DNA from: Paraspadella gotoi
Taxonomy: Eukaryota > Chaetognatha
DNA: 64,000 nt
Reading direction: 5' to 3'
Assembly: GCA_051294375.1 (NCBI GenBank)
Contig: CM119266.1
Location: forward strand, 22,201,875 to 22,265,874
Numbering within the stretch: the first letter of the stretch is position 1; every line of letters starts with the position of its first letter. The translations under genes were made by a program, and so were the position numbers. The notes under the pieces are model-generated. The model saw nothing but the letters and a program-made list of their open reading frames with translations, had not been told where the DNA came from and searched no databases. Below, piece by piece: positions 48,701 to 59,077 of this stretch.

Positions 48701-51700
48701 TTTATTTGAATTTTTAAAAGTTTCCCTCTCTTTATCTCTCTCTGATTGATTGATTGATTGATTGATTAACCAAATTTTGCTACTATGAAGTAAGAACATT
48801 ACAGAGTTAAATTCTACCGATGAAAGCGACGCCGTAAAGATTGACGACCCTCAAATTTGGGGTGTGCGCTTTAATCTTCGTCAGATTGATGACCTGGTGT
48901 AAGTTGAGTTCCATAAACATTCAACATTTAAAAAAAAAAAAATAAATAAAGGCAGGCTTTCGAGCCGTAAAAGGTCCTGACCTCATAAACTTCTTCCTGG
49001 ACGTCGTTGGAGAGTTCCAAAGTTCCAATGATGTGAAGAACCTGAGCAAATCACTCGAATGTTTAAAAAGGAGTCAGTTGTTTTAGGATGGATCGTTGTC
49101 AAGTTACTTGAATTGACGAGAGGCTGTTGTAGATGCGACGCATGAAACCTTCGAGAAAGATGACCTCCGAGAGGCAAACGGTCAAGCTGGGGGAAATCGA
49201 AACTCGACTCATTATATTTAAAAATATTTGAACGAAGATACGCTAATGAGAGCAAAATATAAGAATCAACGAATGAAACTGCTACAAACCTGTAAAGATT
49301 ACAGGGAAACTCGTTAAGGTCGTTGAAGTCGGACAATTGCATCGCCGACGCAAAGTCGAGAACCTGCAGGCCCGAAGGAGGGCCGAAAGAGTTTTCATCG
49401 CGAGTTTGTCAGTAAATATTCTACTTTGATTTGTATTTATCACAATTATTTCGTAATAATTTCATAAAATCAGCTCCCACCATGTGCTTGAGATTGGGGC
49501 ACTTTGAAGCCAATTCGTGGATGACAACAGGCGTTATGAGTTCCGGCGGAAGTTCCACATATTTTAAGGAAGGACCGAATCGAACGGCGATCAGCGCCAG
49601 CAACGCCTCTACGTTGGCGACATGAAGACCTGGTAGTAGTGAGTGGTGGGGAGGAGACTGCTTTGTTGACAATTTATGATTGAAACTGAATGGATAAACA
49701 ATAACAATATGACAATTTAAACAAACTCAACTGAATTAAAAACATCCGACGACTGATCAATGTAAACTGTAATATGTGAGTAGGGGGTAAATAAAATTTT
49801 AAATCGTGATCACTCGTGACACTTCGAGGAAAAAAAACAAATTCCTCCTTTACCTTTTAATGTAAACAGCGTTTCCATCCATTACGTAGTTTTTTATTTT
49901 ACTAACAAATGGGAATTTAGGGATTGGCCAACTTAGGGTTTTCATTATGGTTTTTTAAAACATTCTTAGGGAAAAAGTACACCGTTTTTAATGGCCATGG
50001 GGAAGAGTGATCCAGGTAAGTTAAATAACACTTTATGACAGCGCCCCGTTTTTTTTAAAAATCGCTTTAAAAAGCTCGTGCCGCTCAGGGGTGTCGGTGG
50101 TTGCATGCGCCTTTCACTGCCTAGCGGGAATCCTGGGATTCGCCGAGATCCTCGTCGCCGTCTTCTACGTCGTCGCGACGTCCTTTGCAGTTCACCACGT
50201 TTTCGTCCTGGGGGTCAATCTGTGGATTCTGGGATGGGCGGCCTTTTCCGTCGCCATCAACTGGTTCTTCGACGGTGACATTCAGGGTGAGCGAGAATAT
50301 TAATAGACCGTCTTATTGATATTGCGAATAATTCTGACGCCTCCCTTTTTAATAATACCCAAGGCGTATTGGAGAATAACGACAGGGACGACTATACTTT
50401 CGTCTGGCATCCGCTTCAATACCATCGCGTCAAGTTCAGGATTAGACGCAAGACACTCATCTCGCCTTTTGTGTTTATCCCCCATGGACTTAGCTTTAGC
50501 TATCCCTGTTTGATGATTCAGGTGAGGATTGGCGCTTCTCGGTCTGAAGTTAAAAACATGTATTGAGTTTGCTTACTTCTTTCTTCTTTTATATTCTTCA
50601 CGCACACACAAACACTCTCTCTCTCTCTCGTCCAGCTGTTCGCGAAGAGCGTTCTCTTCAAGGAATGGCCAGCGATGTCGCCGTATGATGTCGCTCAGAC
50701 GATCCCGTCGCCGCTTCTCGCCAAAGATATCAAATCGGCCGAGTTGATTTTCTGGATTCAGTTGGCGGCCATTGCGCTCCACGCCTTCAATTTCGTCTTC
50801 TGCTTCGGCTTCTATTTCACCGAAACCCCTTCGAACTTTGATGACGATGATTCTGGTGAGTTTGGTAAGGTTTTGGTGATTTAATAACTATAATTGGTTT
50901 GTTTTACCTACTTTTTTTATCAGCACGATCATCATCAACCATGTAATAATAATATAATTCTTACACTTTCGATTCGACGAATTCTTTTAAACTCGGACAA
51001 TCTTAAAACTTATGCTGGTTATAGTATTGTTCGAGTCAGTGTTTTTGAGACAGACACCAACCTTTCGTCAATTTTAGAACTGGGATGCCTGGGCCAATCG
51101 GCGGCGCCGTGGCTGCGGACGTCGAAGGATCGACCTTCCCTGACCTCGATCGCATATCTAGTCGCTTGGGGCGGACTTATCTTCTTATCGCTGCCTGGGA
51201 TTTACACGCTTTTCGTCAGCGGTTCTCTTCTGGCTGCACTGCTTTGTTCCATCGCCTTCCATCTGCTCTCAACACCTGCCAGGTTCAGTTTGTTTATATG
51301 GAAGCGAAATCAAGAACGATGCAAGTGCTTCTTTTTTAAAAATCAATTTTGCATTGGAATTTTCTTCACTCCACCAGTTTCGTGAAAATCGATTTCGTCG
51401 TTGCCGTGATCATGGTCGTCTATCTGTTGGGAGTGGACGCTTACGTCATGTACGTGACTCGGGGTTTTGGCCACATGAAGATTCCGTGGTTGACGTAAGT
51501 TGGGAAAATCCGATTACAACAAGCGGCAAAAAAAAAAGGGGAACAAATTTGAAGAAAACTGAATTGCGCACTGATGGGAAATGCGAAATGAAATACAATA
51601 TAATAGATGAAATACAAAGCTTGCCCGATTTGTTGATAATTGTCATTAATAAGAATGCTTGTAGGAGTAAAATTACTTTCATCGAAAAGAAATTCTTGGC

Positions 51701-51920
51701 CGGAATCGCGCAAAAATTCTCGGCGAATGATTCGGTCGTTGGCCTTTTCAAACGACTTACCTTTGTAGTCCGGTCGGAAGGAGACGCTGCTCCAGAGACG
51801 CGAATCGGCCGTGATCATGCGCCATCTTTTGCAAACGAGCGCCAACTTTATGATTTCGCGATGAGACAAGAACGAAAAGACGTGAATGAGCACTTTGTCC
51901 GGAAGCTTCTCCATTTTCAT
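45753..51920 (-). CDS. F-box/leucine-rich-repeat protein, 12 exons
   Basis: Probable substrate receptor of an SCF (Skp1-Cullin-F-box) ubiquitin ligase. Exons in coding order: 51761-51920, 49481-49629, 49290-49363, 49108-49186, 48982-49041, 48818-48893, 48185-48331, 47769-47960, 47188-47365, 46823-47002, 45923-46005, 45753-45841. All phases agree and give 488 residues. The F-box is at about residues 4-50 (LPDKVLIHVFSFLSHREI, then WRMI and SRLWSSV). Leucine-rich repeats follow in exons 2-10, for example CPNLKHM, TPNLRVVNLYG and LTALDLSNCDYLT. A conserved-looking tail (RLEIQW, LRFSDKS, LLSSYKDL) ends the protein. I recognise a conserved F-box/LRR type but cannot assign a family name. Introns 1 and 10 hold a foreign gene and a transposon. 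Confidence 0.86.
46049..46755. mobile_element. Tc1/mariner-like non-autonomous element (MITE)
   Basis: A 707-bp AT-rich insertion in intron 10 of the F-box gene, flanked by TA on both sides. The right end, reversed, reads CAGTCATGTGC, ten A, then CGCGCCACTTTATA. The left end reads CTCATGTG, eight A, then CGCGCCAATTTATA, so the ends form terminal inverted repeats. There is no transposase frame. A motif like TTGGTTGAGTGGTTTGAGAG near 46,186 recurs in diverged form near 46,266. Confidence 0.72.
47415..47605. repeat. GC-rich island in F-box intron 8
   Basis: A compact GC-rich segment with self-complementary parts (CCTGG with CCAGG around ACTTTGGA) inside an intron. It may be a short retroposon. 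No gene or tRNA is recognised. Confidence 0.35.
48380..48780. repeat. dispersed repeat with hairpin and GTCC-rich core
   Basis: Intron 6 of the F-box gene holds a near-perfect hairpin at about 48,393-48,424 (AGTCGGA-TCTGCT pairing with AGCAGATTCCGACT). A GTCCGTCC stretch near 48,526-48,548 and the phrase GGTCAGTCCCACT near 48,559 follow. The last two features also occur near 23,290-23,340, which suggests one repeat family. Confidence 0.45.
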
Positions 51921-52133
51921 TGGGACCAACTCGAACGAAACAGATACAATTAGCTCTCATCGAGAGGAAAAAAAGCTAAGCTGATCGATTTTTAAGAAAT
52001 CCGCGATAATTTAATTTTTATCCTTTGATTTTATCGACTGCTTCGGACGCTCCATTGCAGATGCGAGGCGAAGGAGCAGTTCGTTCAACGCGGATTCAAC
52101 AAATTTCGATCGCGAAGGATCGAGTGTCGATGA
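49991..52133 (+). CDS. multi-pass membrane protein, unknown family
   Basis: Seven exons (49991-50015, 50089-50286, 50364-50521, 50636-50855, 51078-51282, 51378-51494, 52061-52133) agree in phase and give 331 residues. Probable membrane segments: about 10-35, 42-66, 162-188, 224-249, 250-266 and 270-295, plus a weaker one near 108-126. An acidic loop (FDDDDS) lies near 195-200, and the tail is basic. I do not recognise the family. Six exons lie in intron 1 of the minus-strand F-box gene; the last exon lies beyond that gene's first exon. The reading stays open to a TAA at the exon 6 border, but the perfect donor GTAAGT there favours splicing to 52,061. ATG at 49,997 is an alternative start. Confidence 0.75.
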
Positions 52134-53532
52134 AATAGCGATGCTTCCTCGATCGCGAAACAGAAGCTTAACAGCAATTTTTTTTTTATTCTTTGCCGGT
52201 AAGGTTTTTAGAAATTAAGCTTTTCCCGTGATTCTAGCTTCGTCAGTTTTCACGTGAAAAAAGCGAAGAATACGTGAAGTTAAACTTGACGTTTCTCGTA
52301 AACGGTGATCATAGTAGCATTTTCGACCTCTCCCTAGCAAAAGTGAAGTAGCTATTACAATAAGTGGATGAAATTGACGCCATAAAAGTTTCGACTCCAA
52401 TATATTTTAAATATAAGTCGATGACAAGTGCACAAACATCTCATTACTAGTAGTAAGTTCCAACCTGAACGATGATACCCAGAATGAAACAAAAATAATT
52501 AATAATTATAGTAACGTCATTCCTTGTTGCCAAATCCGTGAATCTTCTCAAAAGTCAAATGTAAATCTCTCTAGTTCCTAAATTTTCGACTCGTTAAAGA
52601 ACCCCGGATTTTTACAATGAGTACAATGTAAAATTAAATGAGAGCGATCTGGATTAAAAGATCAATTTTTTTTTCATGCAATCATGGCGACTAATTTTTT
52701 TTACAATCATTGATTTTATTAAAAACATTCACGAGTCTGATAAATTGTTAATTTATGCCTATTGAGATTCCAACTATACCTACTGCAGCCTGGATTAAGA
52801 GAAAAACGCCGTTACATAATTTTTTCAAAAACCCAAAATGCCCTCTTATCCATGCTAAATTCAACGCGCTCCCCCACGAAACAAACACACACACACGCGG
52901 GCGAGGAAGAAATTTAAAACCAAAAAAATTAAGAAAAGAAGGAAAAAAAAAAAGAAAAAAAACGCAAAAACCGTGACGAAGATGGTAAAAAACCTGCCAA
53001 TTAATCCGTCGGAGAGGGAGGAAAAAAATACATTCGGATTAATTGGTGGGAGAACGAATATCTAATAACAGTAAACAAACAAAGAGAACCCTGTTCGACG
53101 ATGACGGGCTCCGAAGCCGCCACCGAATCGACTAGATAGGCCCGAAAGCCGCCAAATAGACGATTCCGCGGGGCGAATGTGGGAAAAAGAAGGGAAAGGG
53201 GGGGGGAAAGTTTTCGGGGCTCCCGGACAGAAAAGACAGGGAGGACGCCCAGGGGTTAAGGATAAAGGAGAGCCCCCCACCCCTGTCCTTTCAAAGCGGG
53301 AGTCAAGCCCGCCCTCGGCGAACGCGATTCTCCCTGTAATTAGATATTATCTCTCCTTCACAAGCAATAAAAACGTTTTCAGCGCAAATTTTAAACGCGA
53401 CGGAAGAGGGTGGGGGAAAAAAATCTAAAGTTTAACTTATGCATCGTTTCTATCTATGGAAATAATAAAAACTCTGGAAGAAAAAAATGGGTTTCTTCTT
53501 TGCTACCTAAAGATAAAGAGCTGTAAAGTAAA
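52134..53532. other. intergenic, nothing recognised
   Basis: AT-rich sequence between the membrane-protein gene and the S-adenosylmethionine synthetase stop. It contains a short CA run near 52,888-52,898. Short frames near 53,062-53,428 have no family features. Confidence 0.6.
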
Positions 53533-55643
53533 TCAAAAAACAAGCTTCTTGGGAACTTCCCAGGTGAAGCCGTCGCGGCCAAAGTGACCATACGCCGAAG
53601 TCTTCTGATAGATGGGGTTTTTCAGGTTGAGCTCTTTGACGATCTTTCCGGGACGAAGGTCGAAGTTTTCCTGTACGATCTTCAAGAGCTCTTGTTCGGT
53701 CTTGGTCGACGTTCCGTAACTAAAGAGTAACGCAAAAGAATTTCGAGGTAACTTATAAGCCTTATCTTAGAAAAAGAACTGACCAAGTTCACCGAACGAC
53801 GGCCCGATGCGGCTTACCTGAAAACGGTGATGGAGAGCGGCTCTGCGATTCCGATAGCGTAGGCAATCTGGACCAGGACGCGCTTGCAAAGGCCAGCCTT
53901 GACGAGTGACTTCGCGACCCACCTAGATAAAGATAGGAACGAGTTTAGATGCAGAATGAAGAGTCGCCCATCGCTTGGAATCTCGAAAAACTCGGGGGAG
54001 GGGAAGAAACCAGAACTCTTAGGTAAAAGTTAAAAAACGATAAATAACTAGAAACTGACCTGGCGGCGTAAGCGGCGGATCTGTCCACCTTGGTGAAGTC
54101 TTTCCCAGAAAAGGCGCCGCCTCCGTGGGCGCCCCAACCTCCGTAAGTGTCGACGATGATTTTTCGTCCCGTCAATCCGGCATCACCCATCGGCCCGCCG
54201 ATGATAAATTTTCCGGAAGGCTGAAAGGAGAAAATTATAAACGTCTATAACATAAGTAAAGTTAACGAGGAAGACAAGGAAAATCGAGAAGCCTCACCTG
54301 CAAGTGATAAATGGTGTTTTCATCCAGATATTTGGATGGAATCACGTCCTTGACGACGTGCTCCATAAGGATCTCGCGCATATGGCTCAGCTTGATAGTT
54401 TCGTCGTGCTGTACGGAGATGACGATAGTGTGCACACGTTTCGGGATGCACGCGCCGTCCTTGAAGGAGTACTCGCAGGTAACCTGCTCGAGAAAAATTA
54501 ACAATTGTTTACCTTTATTTCATCAATGATGACAATTCGTTTAGATGGCCGAGCAATTTTAAAAAGTTTTTGAAAAGAGAACTCGCCTGCGTCTTGGAAT
54601 CCGGCCTTAGCCATTTGCAAGTGCCATTGCGACGAAGTTCCGCCATCTTTTGGTTAAGCTTGTGAGCGAGCACGACTGTGAGCGGCATCGCCTCTTCCGT
54701 CTCGTCCGTTGCGTAACCAAACATGAGTCCCTGATCACCGGCGCCAGTCTCTTCCTCGTCGCGCCCCTCGTGGACACCTGTGACGATAAGAGTCGAAAAC
54801 AAAAAAATTTAGACCTTGTGAAAGATGAATACTGATTAGGCTCATCCAATTCACTCGATTTCCTGTATTCTTCTCACCCTGCGCAATGTCGGGGGATTGC
54901 TGCTCCAGAGCGACCAGGACGTTGCAAGTCTTGTGGTCGAATCCCTTGGCTGAGTCGTCGTAGCCAATATGCTTGATGGTGTCACGAATGACCTTTTGGT
55001 AGTCGACGACGGCTTTGGAGGTGATTTCTCCGCACACGAGTATCATACCGGTTTTCGCGACCTGATTTAGCGGGAGTATGGAAGGGTGGAAGGGAGAGGA
55101 AAAAAGTGAGTAAGAGAGGAGATTATTAGCCTTCATTTAAGTACTAGAAGTTCTCGTAGATCTACTAGAACTAATAAACTGTCGCTCATTCGAGGTAAAG
55201 AATCCTGTCTCGTACCCTTTTCGGGTACCCTTTTTCAAAGATTATGAAGAGTGAGAGAGTCAAGCTTCTGAACTTTTGACATAAGAGAGGCCTTGATAAA
55301 TAGAGATAAATGACTGACAGAATCAGATTATTGAGGGTCGAAAGTTCGAGTCTCAAGAAAAAGAGTTTAAAGTTTCTCTCGATTACCGTCTCACAGGCGA
55401 CTCGGGCATCGGGATCTTGCTTGAGGTGAGCGTCCAAAATTGCGTCGGAGACTTGATCGCAAATCTTGTCGGGATGACCTTGACGAGAAAGAAATATTTG
55501 TGATAAAAGTGGGGGGAGGGGGAAACCGAGAAGTTACGGCATAATTTCGCTTCAAACTCACCTTCTCCCACCGATTCGGAGGTGAAGAGAAAAGATTCAA
55601 TGTCTTGTTGTCCGACTTTGTTTACTGAATCGAAATCCGCCAT
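53533..55643 (-). CDS. MAT2A: S-adenosylmethionine synthetase (methionine adenosyltransferase)
   Basis: Cytosolic enzyme making S-adenosylmethionine from methionine and ATP. Exons in coding order: 55562-55643, 55387-55478, 54878-55061, 54587-54777, 54298-54483, 54060-54220, 53818-53922, 53533-53719. They give 395 residues, the same length as vertebrate MAT catalytic subunits. Signatures: GEGHPDK (His 29, Asp 31), GAGDQG at 131-136, the glycine-rich GGGAFSGKD loop at 278-286, and a C-terminus [14 protein letters not shown]. The intron after exon 4 starts with GC instead of GT (GCGAGT at 54,586-54,581); no in-frame GT donor is available. Residue 256 is Met in GGPMGDAG, where the family usually has Gln. 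The gene lies 517 bp downstream of the S-adenosylhomocysteinase gene on the same strand. Confidence 0.97.
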
Positions 55644-56159
55644 TTTGAATTTAGTAGAAAGAACCGAGGACGGTAGTCGCAACGATTAGCGATGTCAGTT
55701 TTTGTGAATTTTTGGGAATTATTTTTTTTGGCACGTTGATCCGCGGACCTCGTTTCCAAATTCTGAAGACTGATAAAGCAACGTAAAAATAAAACTATCT
55801 TCGAAAATGATATTAATATTTGGACCGATAATTATCAGACTTCGAACATAAAACGCGTATTAATCCCGGTGGTATCTCTTTTAATTAACGAAAAAGGGCG
55901 CAACGATACAAAACATCGTAGCAAGGTCTGACAGATTATGCAATATGGACGCTTTCAGGCGTAAATTTGGAAAAAGTCGTGAGAAAGGCTTAAAAATTCA
56001 CGAAGAGTCGTTCATAATAAATTTAAAAAATAGGTAAAAACGACAAACCATTAGGAATGTAAAACAAAAACAACAATCGCCTAACATTTCACATTTATCT
56101 TATTTTCTTTTTGACGGTCAAGAGTATTCAAACCATAGTCTTTAAATCGAGCCAAGTTT
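55644..56159 (-). promoter_or_regulatory. spacer between AHCY and MAT, holding the MAT promoter
   Basis: The 516 bp contain the AHCY 3' UTR and whatever drives MAT. No TATA box is obvious in the 150 bp before the MAT start. The context of the start is AAAATGG. Whether MAT has its own promoter or is co-transcribed cannot be decided here. Confidence 0.4.
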
Positions 56160-57707
56160 TCAGTAACGGTAATGGTCCGGTTTGAAGGGCCCGAACTGCG
56201 GGATGCCAAGATACTCTGACTGATCCTTAGAAAGAGTGGTCAGCTTGACGCCGAGATGCTCGAGATGGGTCTCGGCCACCTCTTCGTCGAGCTTCTTGGG
56301 CAGCATGTAGACACCAATGGGGTATTGGCTGGTCTTGGTCCAAAGCTCAAGCTGGGCCAAAACTTGATTGGAGAACGAGTTGCTCATGACGAAAGACGGG
56401 TGGCCCATGGCACAGCCGAGATTGACAAGCCTTCCCTCGGCCAAGAGGATAATGTGGCGTCCATTCTTAAGCGTATATCGATCGACCTGGGGCTTGATCT
56501 CGTCCCGCTTGGCGTTGGTGTTGAGCCAGGCGGCGTCAATCTCGCAGTCGAAATGACCAATGTTGCATACGATGGCGTCCTCGAGCATTTGCTCGAAGTG
56601 ATGTCCCCCGATGATGTCCTTGCAGCCGGTGGTGGTGACGAAGATGCGGGCCTCCTTGCAAGCCTCGTCCATCGTCGTCACCTCGTAGCCCTCCATCGCC
56701 GCCTGGAGGGCGTTGATGGGATCAATTTCGGTGATAAGCACGCGGGCGCCGAAAGCTCTCAAGGCCTGGGCGCTGCCCTTCCCCACGTCGCCGTAGCCCG
56801 CGACGCAGGCGACTTTTCCGGCGAGCATGATGTCGGTGGCGCGCTTGATGCCGTCCACGAGAGACTCACGGCAGCCGTAGAGGTTATCGAACTTGCTCTT
56901 CGTCACCGAATCATTGACGTTGATCGCGGGGATCTTGAGCTCACCCTTCTTGTGTAGTTTGTAGAGGTTGTGGACGCCGGTGGTCGTCTCTTCAGAACAG
57001 CCTTTGATCCCGGAGAGGAGCTGAGGATACTTGGTGTGGATGAGGTTGGTCAAATCGCCGCCGTCGTCGAGGATCATGTTGAGGGGTTGGCCATCGGGAA
57101 AGTAGACGGTCTGCTCGATGCACCAGAGGTATTCCTCGTCCGTCTCACCCTTCCAGGCGTAGACAGGGATCCCGGCAGCCGCCATGGCGGCGGCGGCGTG
57201 GTCCTAAAGAGGGAAAAAAAACTCACATTAATTACTCTGGGGATCAAACGAACAGGTAAAAGGGACAGATACACATTTAACATTACCAAAATAAAATATT
57301 CTCGAAAACACTGGTTATCGTTAAATTCATTCTGTTCATAAATTTTTAAATTTTTAAAATTTTTAATTTAAGTGTTGAAAATTTCAAGAAAACAAAACAT
57401 TATAAGCAATATACTATATATGCGTTAAGTACAGAAAGAAACATACCTGTGTCGAAAAAATGTTGCAACTCGACCACGTAACTTCCGCCCCCAGTTCCAC
57501 GAGCGTCTCGATGAGCACCGCAGTCTGCACCGTCATATGAAGACAACCGGCGATACGAGCACCCTTAAGTGGCTTTGAGGGACCGTATTTTTTGCGCAAC
57601 ATCATTAGGCCAGGCATTTCGTTTTCGGCCATGTCAATCACCTTCCGACCCCATTCAGCTAATTTCATGTCGGCCACTTTGTAGGGAAGCTTCTTTTGTG
57701 AACCCAT
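56160..57707 (-). CDS. AHCY: S-adenosylhomocysteinase
   Basis: NAD-dependent hydrolase splitting S-adenosylhomocysteine into adenosine and homocysteine, relieving product inhibition of methyltransferases. Two exons, 57447-57707 and 56160-57203, with one phase-0 intron after FSTQ, before DHAAAAMA; 434 residues (vertebrate AHCY has 432). Visible: substrate-site [24 protein letters not shown], the DDGGDLT and [11 protein letters not shown] catalytic segments, the NAD-binding [35 protein letters not shown], and the C-terminal KPDHYRY. All catalytic-region motifs are intact. It is immediately upstream of S-adenosylmethionine synthetase on the same strand. A plus-strand frame of 233 codons at 56,256-56,957 is the antisense shadow of this GC-rich exon. 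Confidence 0.98.
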
Positions 57708-57824
57708 GTTTGAAAAAGTTTGCTTTCAAAAGTTTATTTAAGATCAATTTAATTTGAGATACTTCGGAACGAGAGTTTCCCAGGCGGTCTGTTGAGGGAA
57801 AAGGAAAGATTGAGCGGTCTTCAG

Positions 57825-57833
57825 CTTTTTATA
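57825..57833 (-). promoter_or_regulatory. TATA box of AHCY
   Basis: TATAAAAAG on the minus strand, about 120 bp before the AHCY start codon. A reversed CCAAT (ATTGG) lies about 30 bp further upstream at 57,864-57,868. The arrangement fits a TATA promoter with transcription starting near 57,800. Confidence 0.6.
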
Positions 57834-57868
57834 GTCCGAGGAAACCGGAGAGAAGGCAGCAGACCAAT

Positions 57869-59077
57869 AGGAGAAAAGCCGGATGGGAATCTCGAGCTCT
57901 GATTAGTCCAATTCAGTTGAGGCAAACCGAACCACGATAGTCTCTTTCCGCGAGGTGAAAGATTCGGGTGGAATGTGATAACAAAAAACTAGTTTAAGTG
58001 ATCACTTCTTATCTACGCCTGAAAGGATTTAGTTTAAGTGCCATTGAAAAAGAAGAAAGTTCATTGTTGAAATAGATATTTAGGATCTATTGCATCACCC
58101 GTCGTACTAAACTCTTTAAGACTTTATACGAAATCTGCACCATGATTCATTCGGCTTACCTGAGGAAAAAAAACAAACAAAAGGCGGCCTGTACTCCAAT
58201 CACAGGACTCCCGAGTAGGATTAGGGTTAATTGATTCAGTTTGGTTATGATTCTTTTAATAATTTTCACATTGAATTTATTTTCGAATCAGCTGGACGTT
58301 ACCATTAATTTAAAAACTCGCAATTTATAACTCAATCCATGATTACTGAATTCTGGTTTATATAACCCGCCGTTGATCTTTGCTATCAAGTTCAACTAGT
58401 TTTCTTAAATTTTGTGAACCTTGTCTCGAGACAAGTTACCTTTCGACTTTTTCCTCTTAAAAAAAACTGGGTCACTGCACCTAAAACCAACTCCCGGAAC
58501 ATTGGTGAGAAAAGTTCATAGTTCTCGAACAGGTGAACGCCACCAGCAGTCGGTGTCCACGTGAAAACCTCAATTTCTTAAATCCTTCTTGAAATGTGTC
58601 CCTCCGAGCTTAATTGCGAAGGTTTATAAATACTGTGAAAACAACTATCTATACCTAATAACACAATATTCAAGGCTGTAAATGCTACGCGGTTCATCAG
58701 CATTAAAAATATGCTCCCATCACTAGATTTATTAAGAACAAATACCAAAAATGTCAACAATCACAACGGATGCGCTTGACAGACAAAAAATCCTGCCAAA
58801 TCAAATGAGCACAAATGACATACTTCAAACATAAAACCCTGCGATTGAGGGTCCTCCGTCAAAACATTGATATTTCTAGATAAACATGAACACGGGAAAA
58901 GGTTTTACATAACACTAGAGAATTGAGTAAACATAATGAGAAGAGGAATAAAGTGTGTGGGAGAAGAGGATTTGAGTGGCTGGGCGAGAAGGAGTGAGAG
59001 AAAGAGAAGTGAAAGAAGGGGATAGAGAAAAAATTATGTCTAAGGATATTAATTTCTAAGTCAGTGCATACGTTTCT
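57869..59077. other. intergenic between AHCY promoter and KSR 3' end
   Basis: AT-rich sequence without supported genes. A GA-rich patch lies near 58,930-59,030. It probably holds the KSR 3' UTR near its right end. Confidence 0.55.

Noticed and set aside
51494-51497. TAA as the true end of the 331-residue membrane protein
   Set aside because: The stop overlaps a perfect GTAAGT donor, and a downstream exon with a good acceptor and matching phase exists at 52,061. The shorter form remains possible as an isoform.
56256-56957. 233-codon plus-strand frame
   Set aside because: Antisense shadow of the large AHCY exon.
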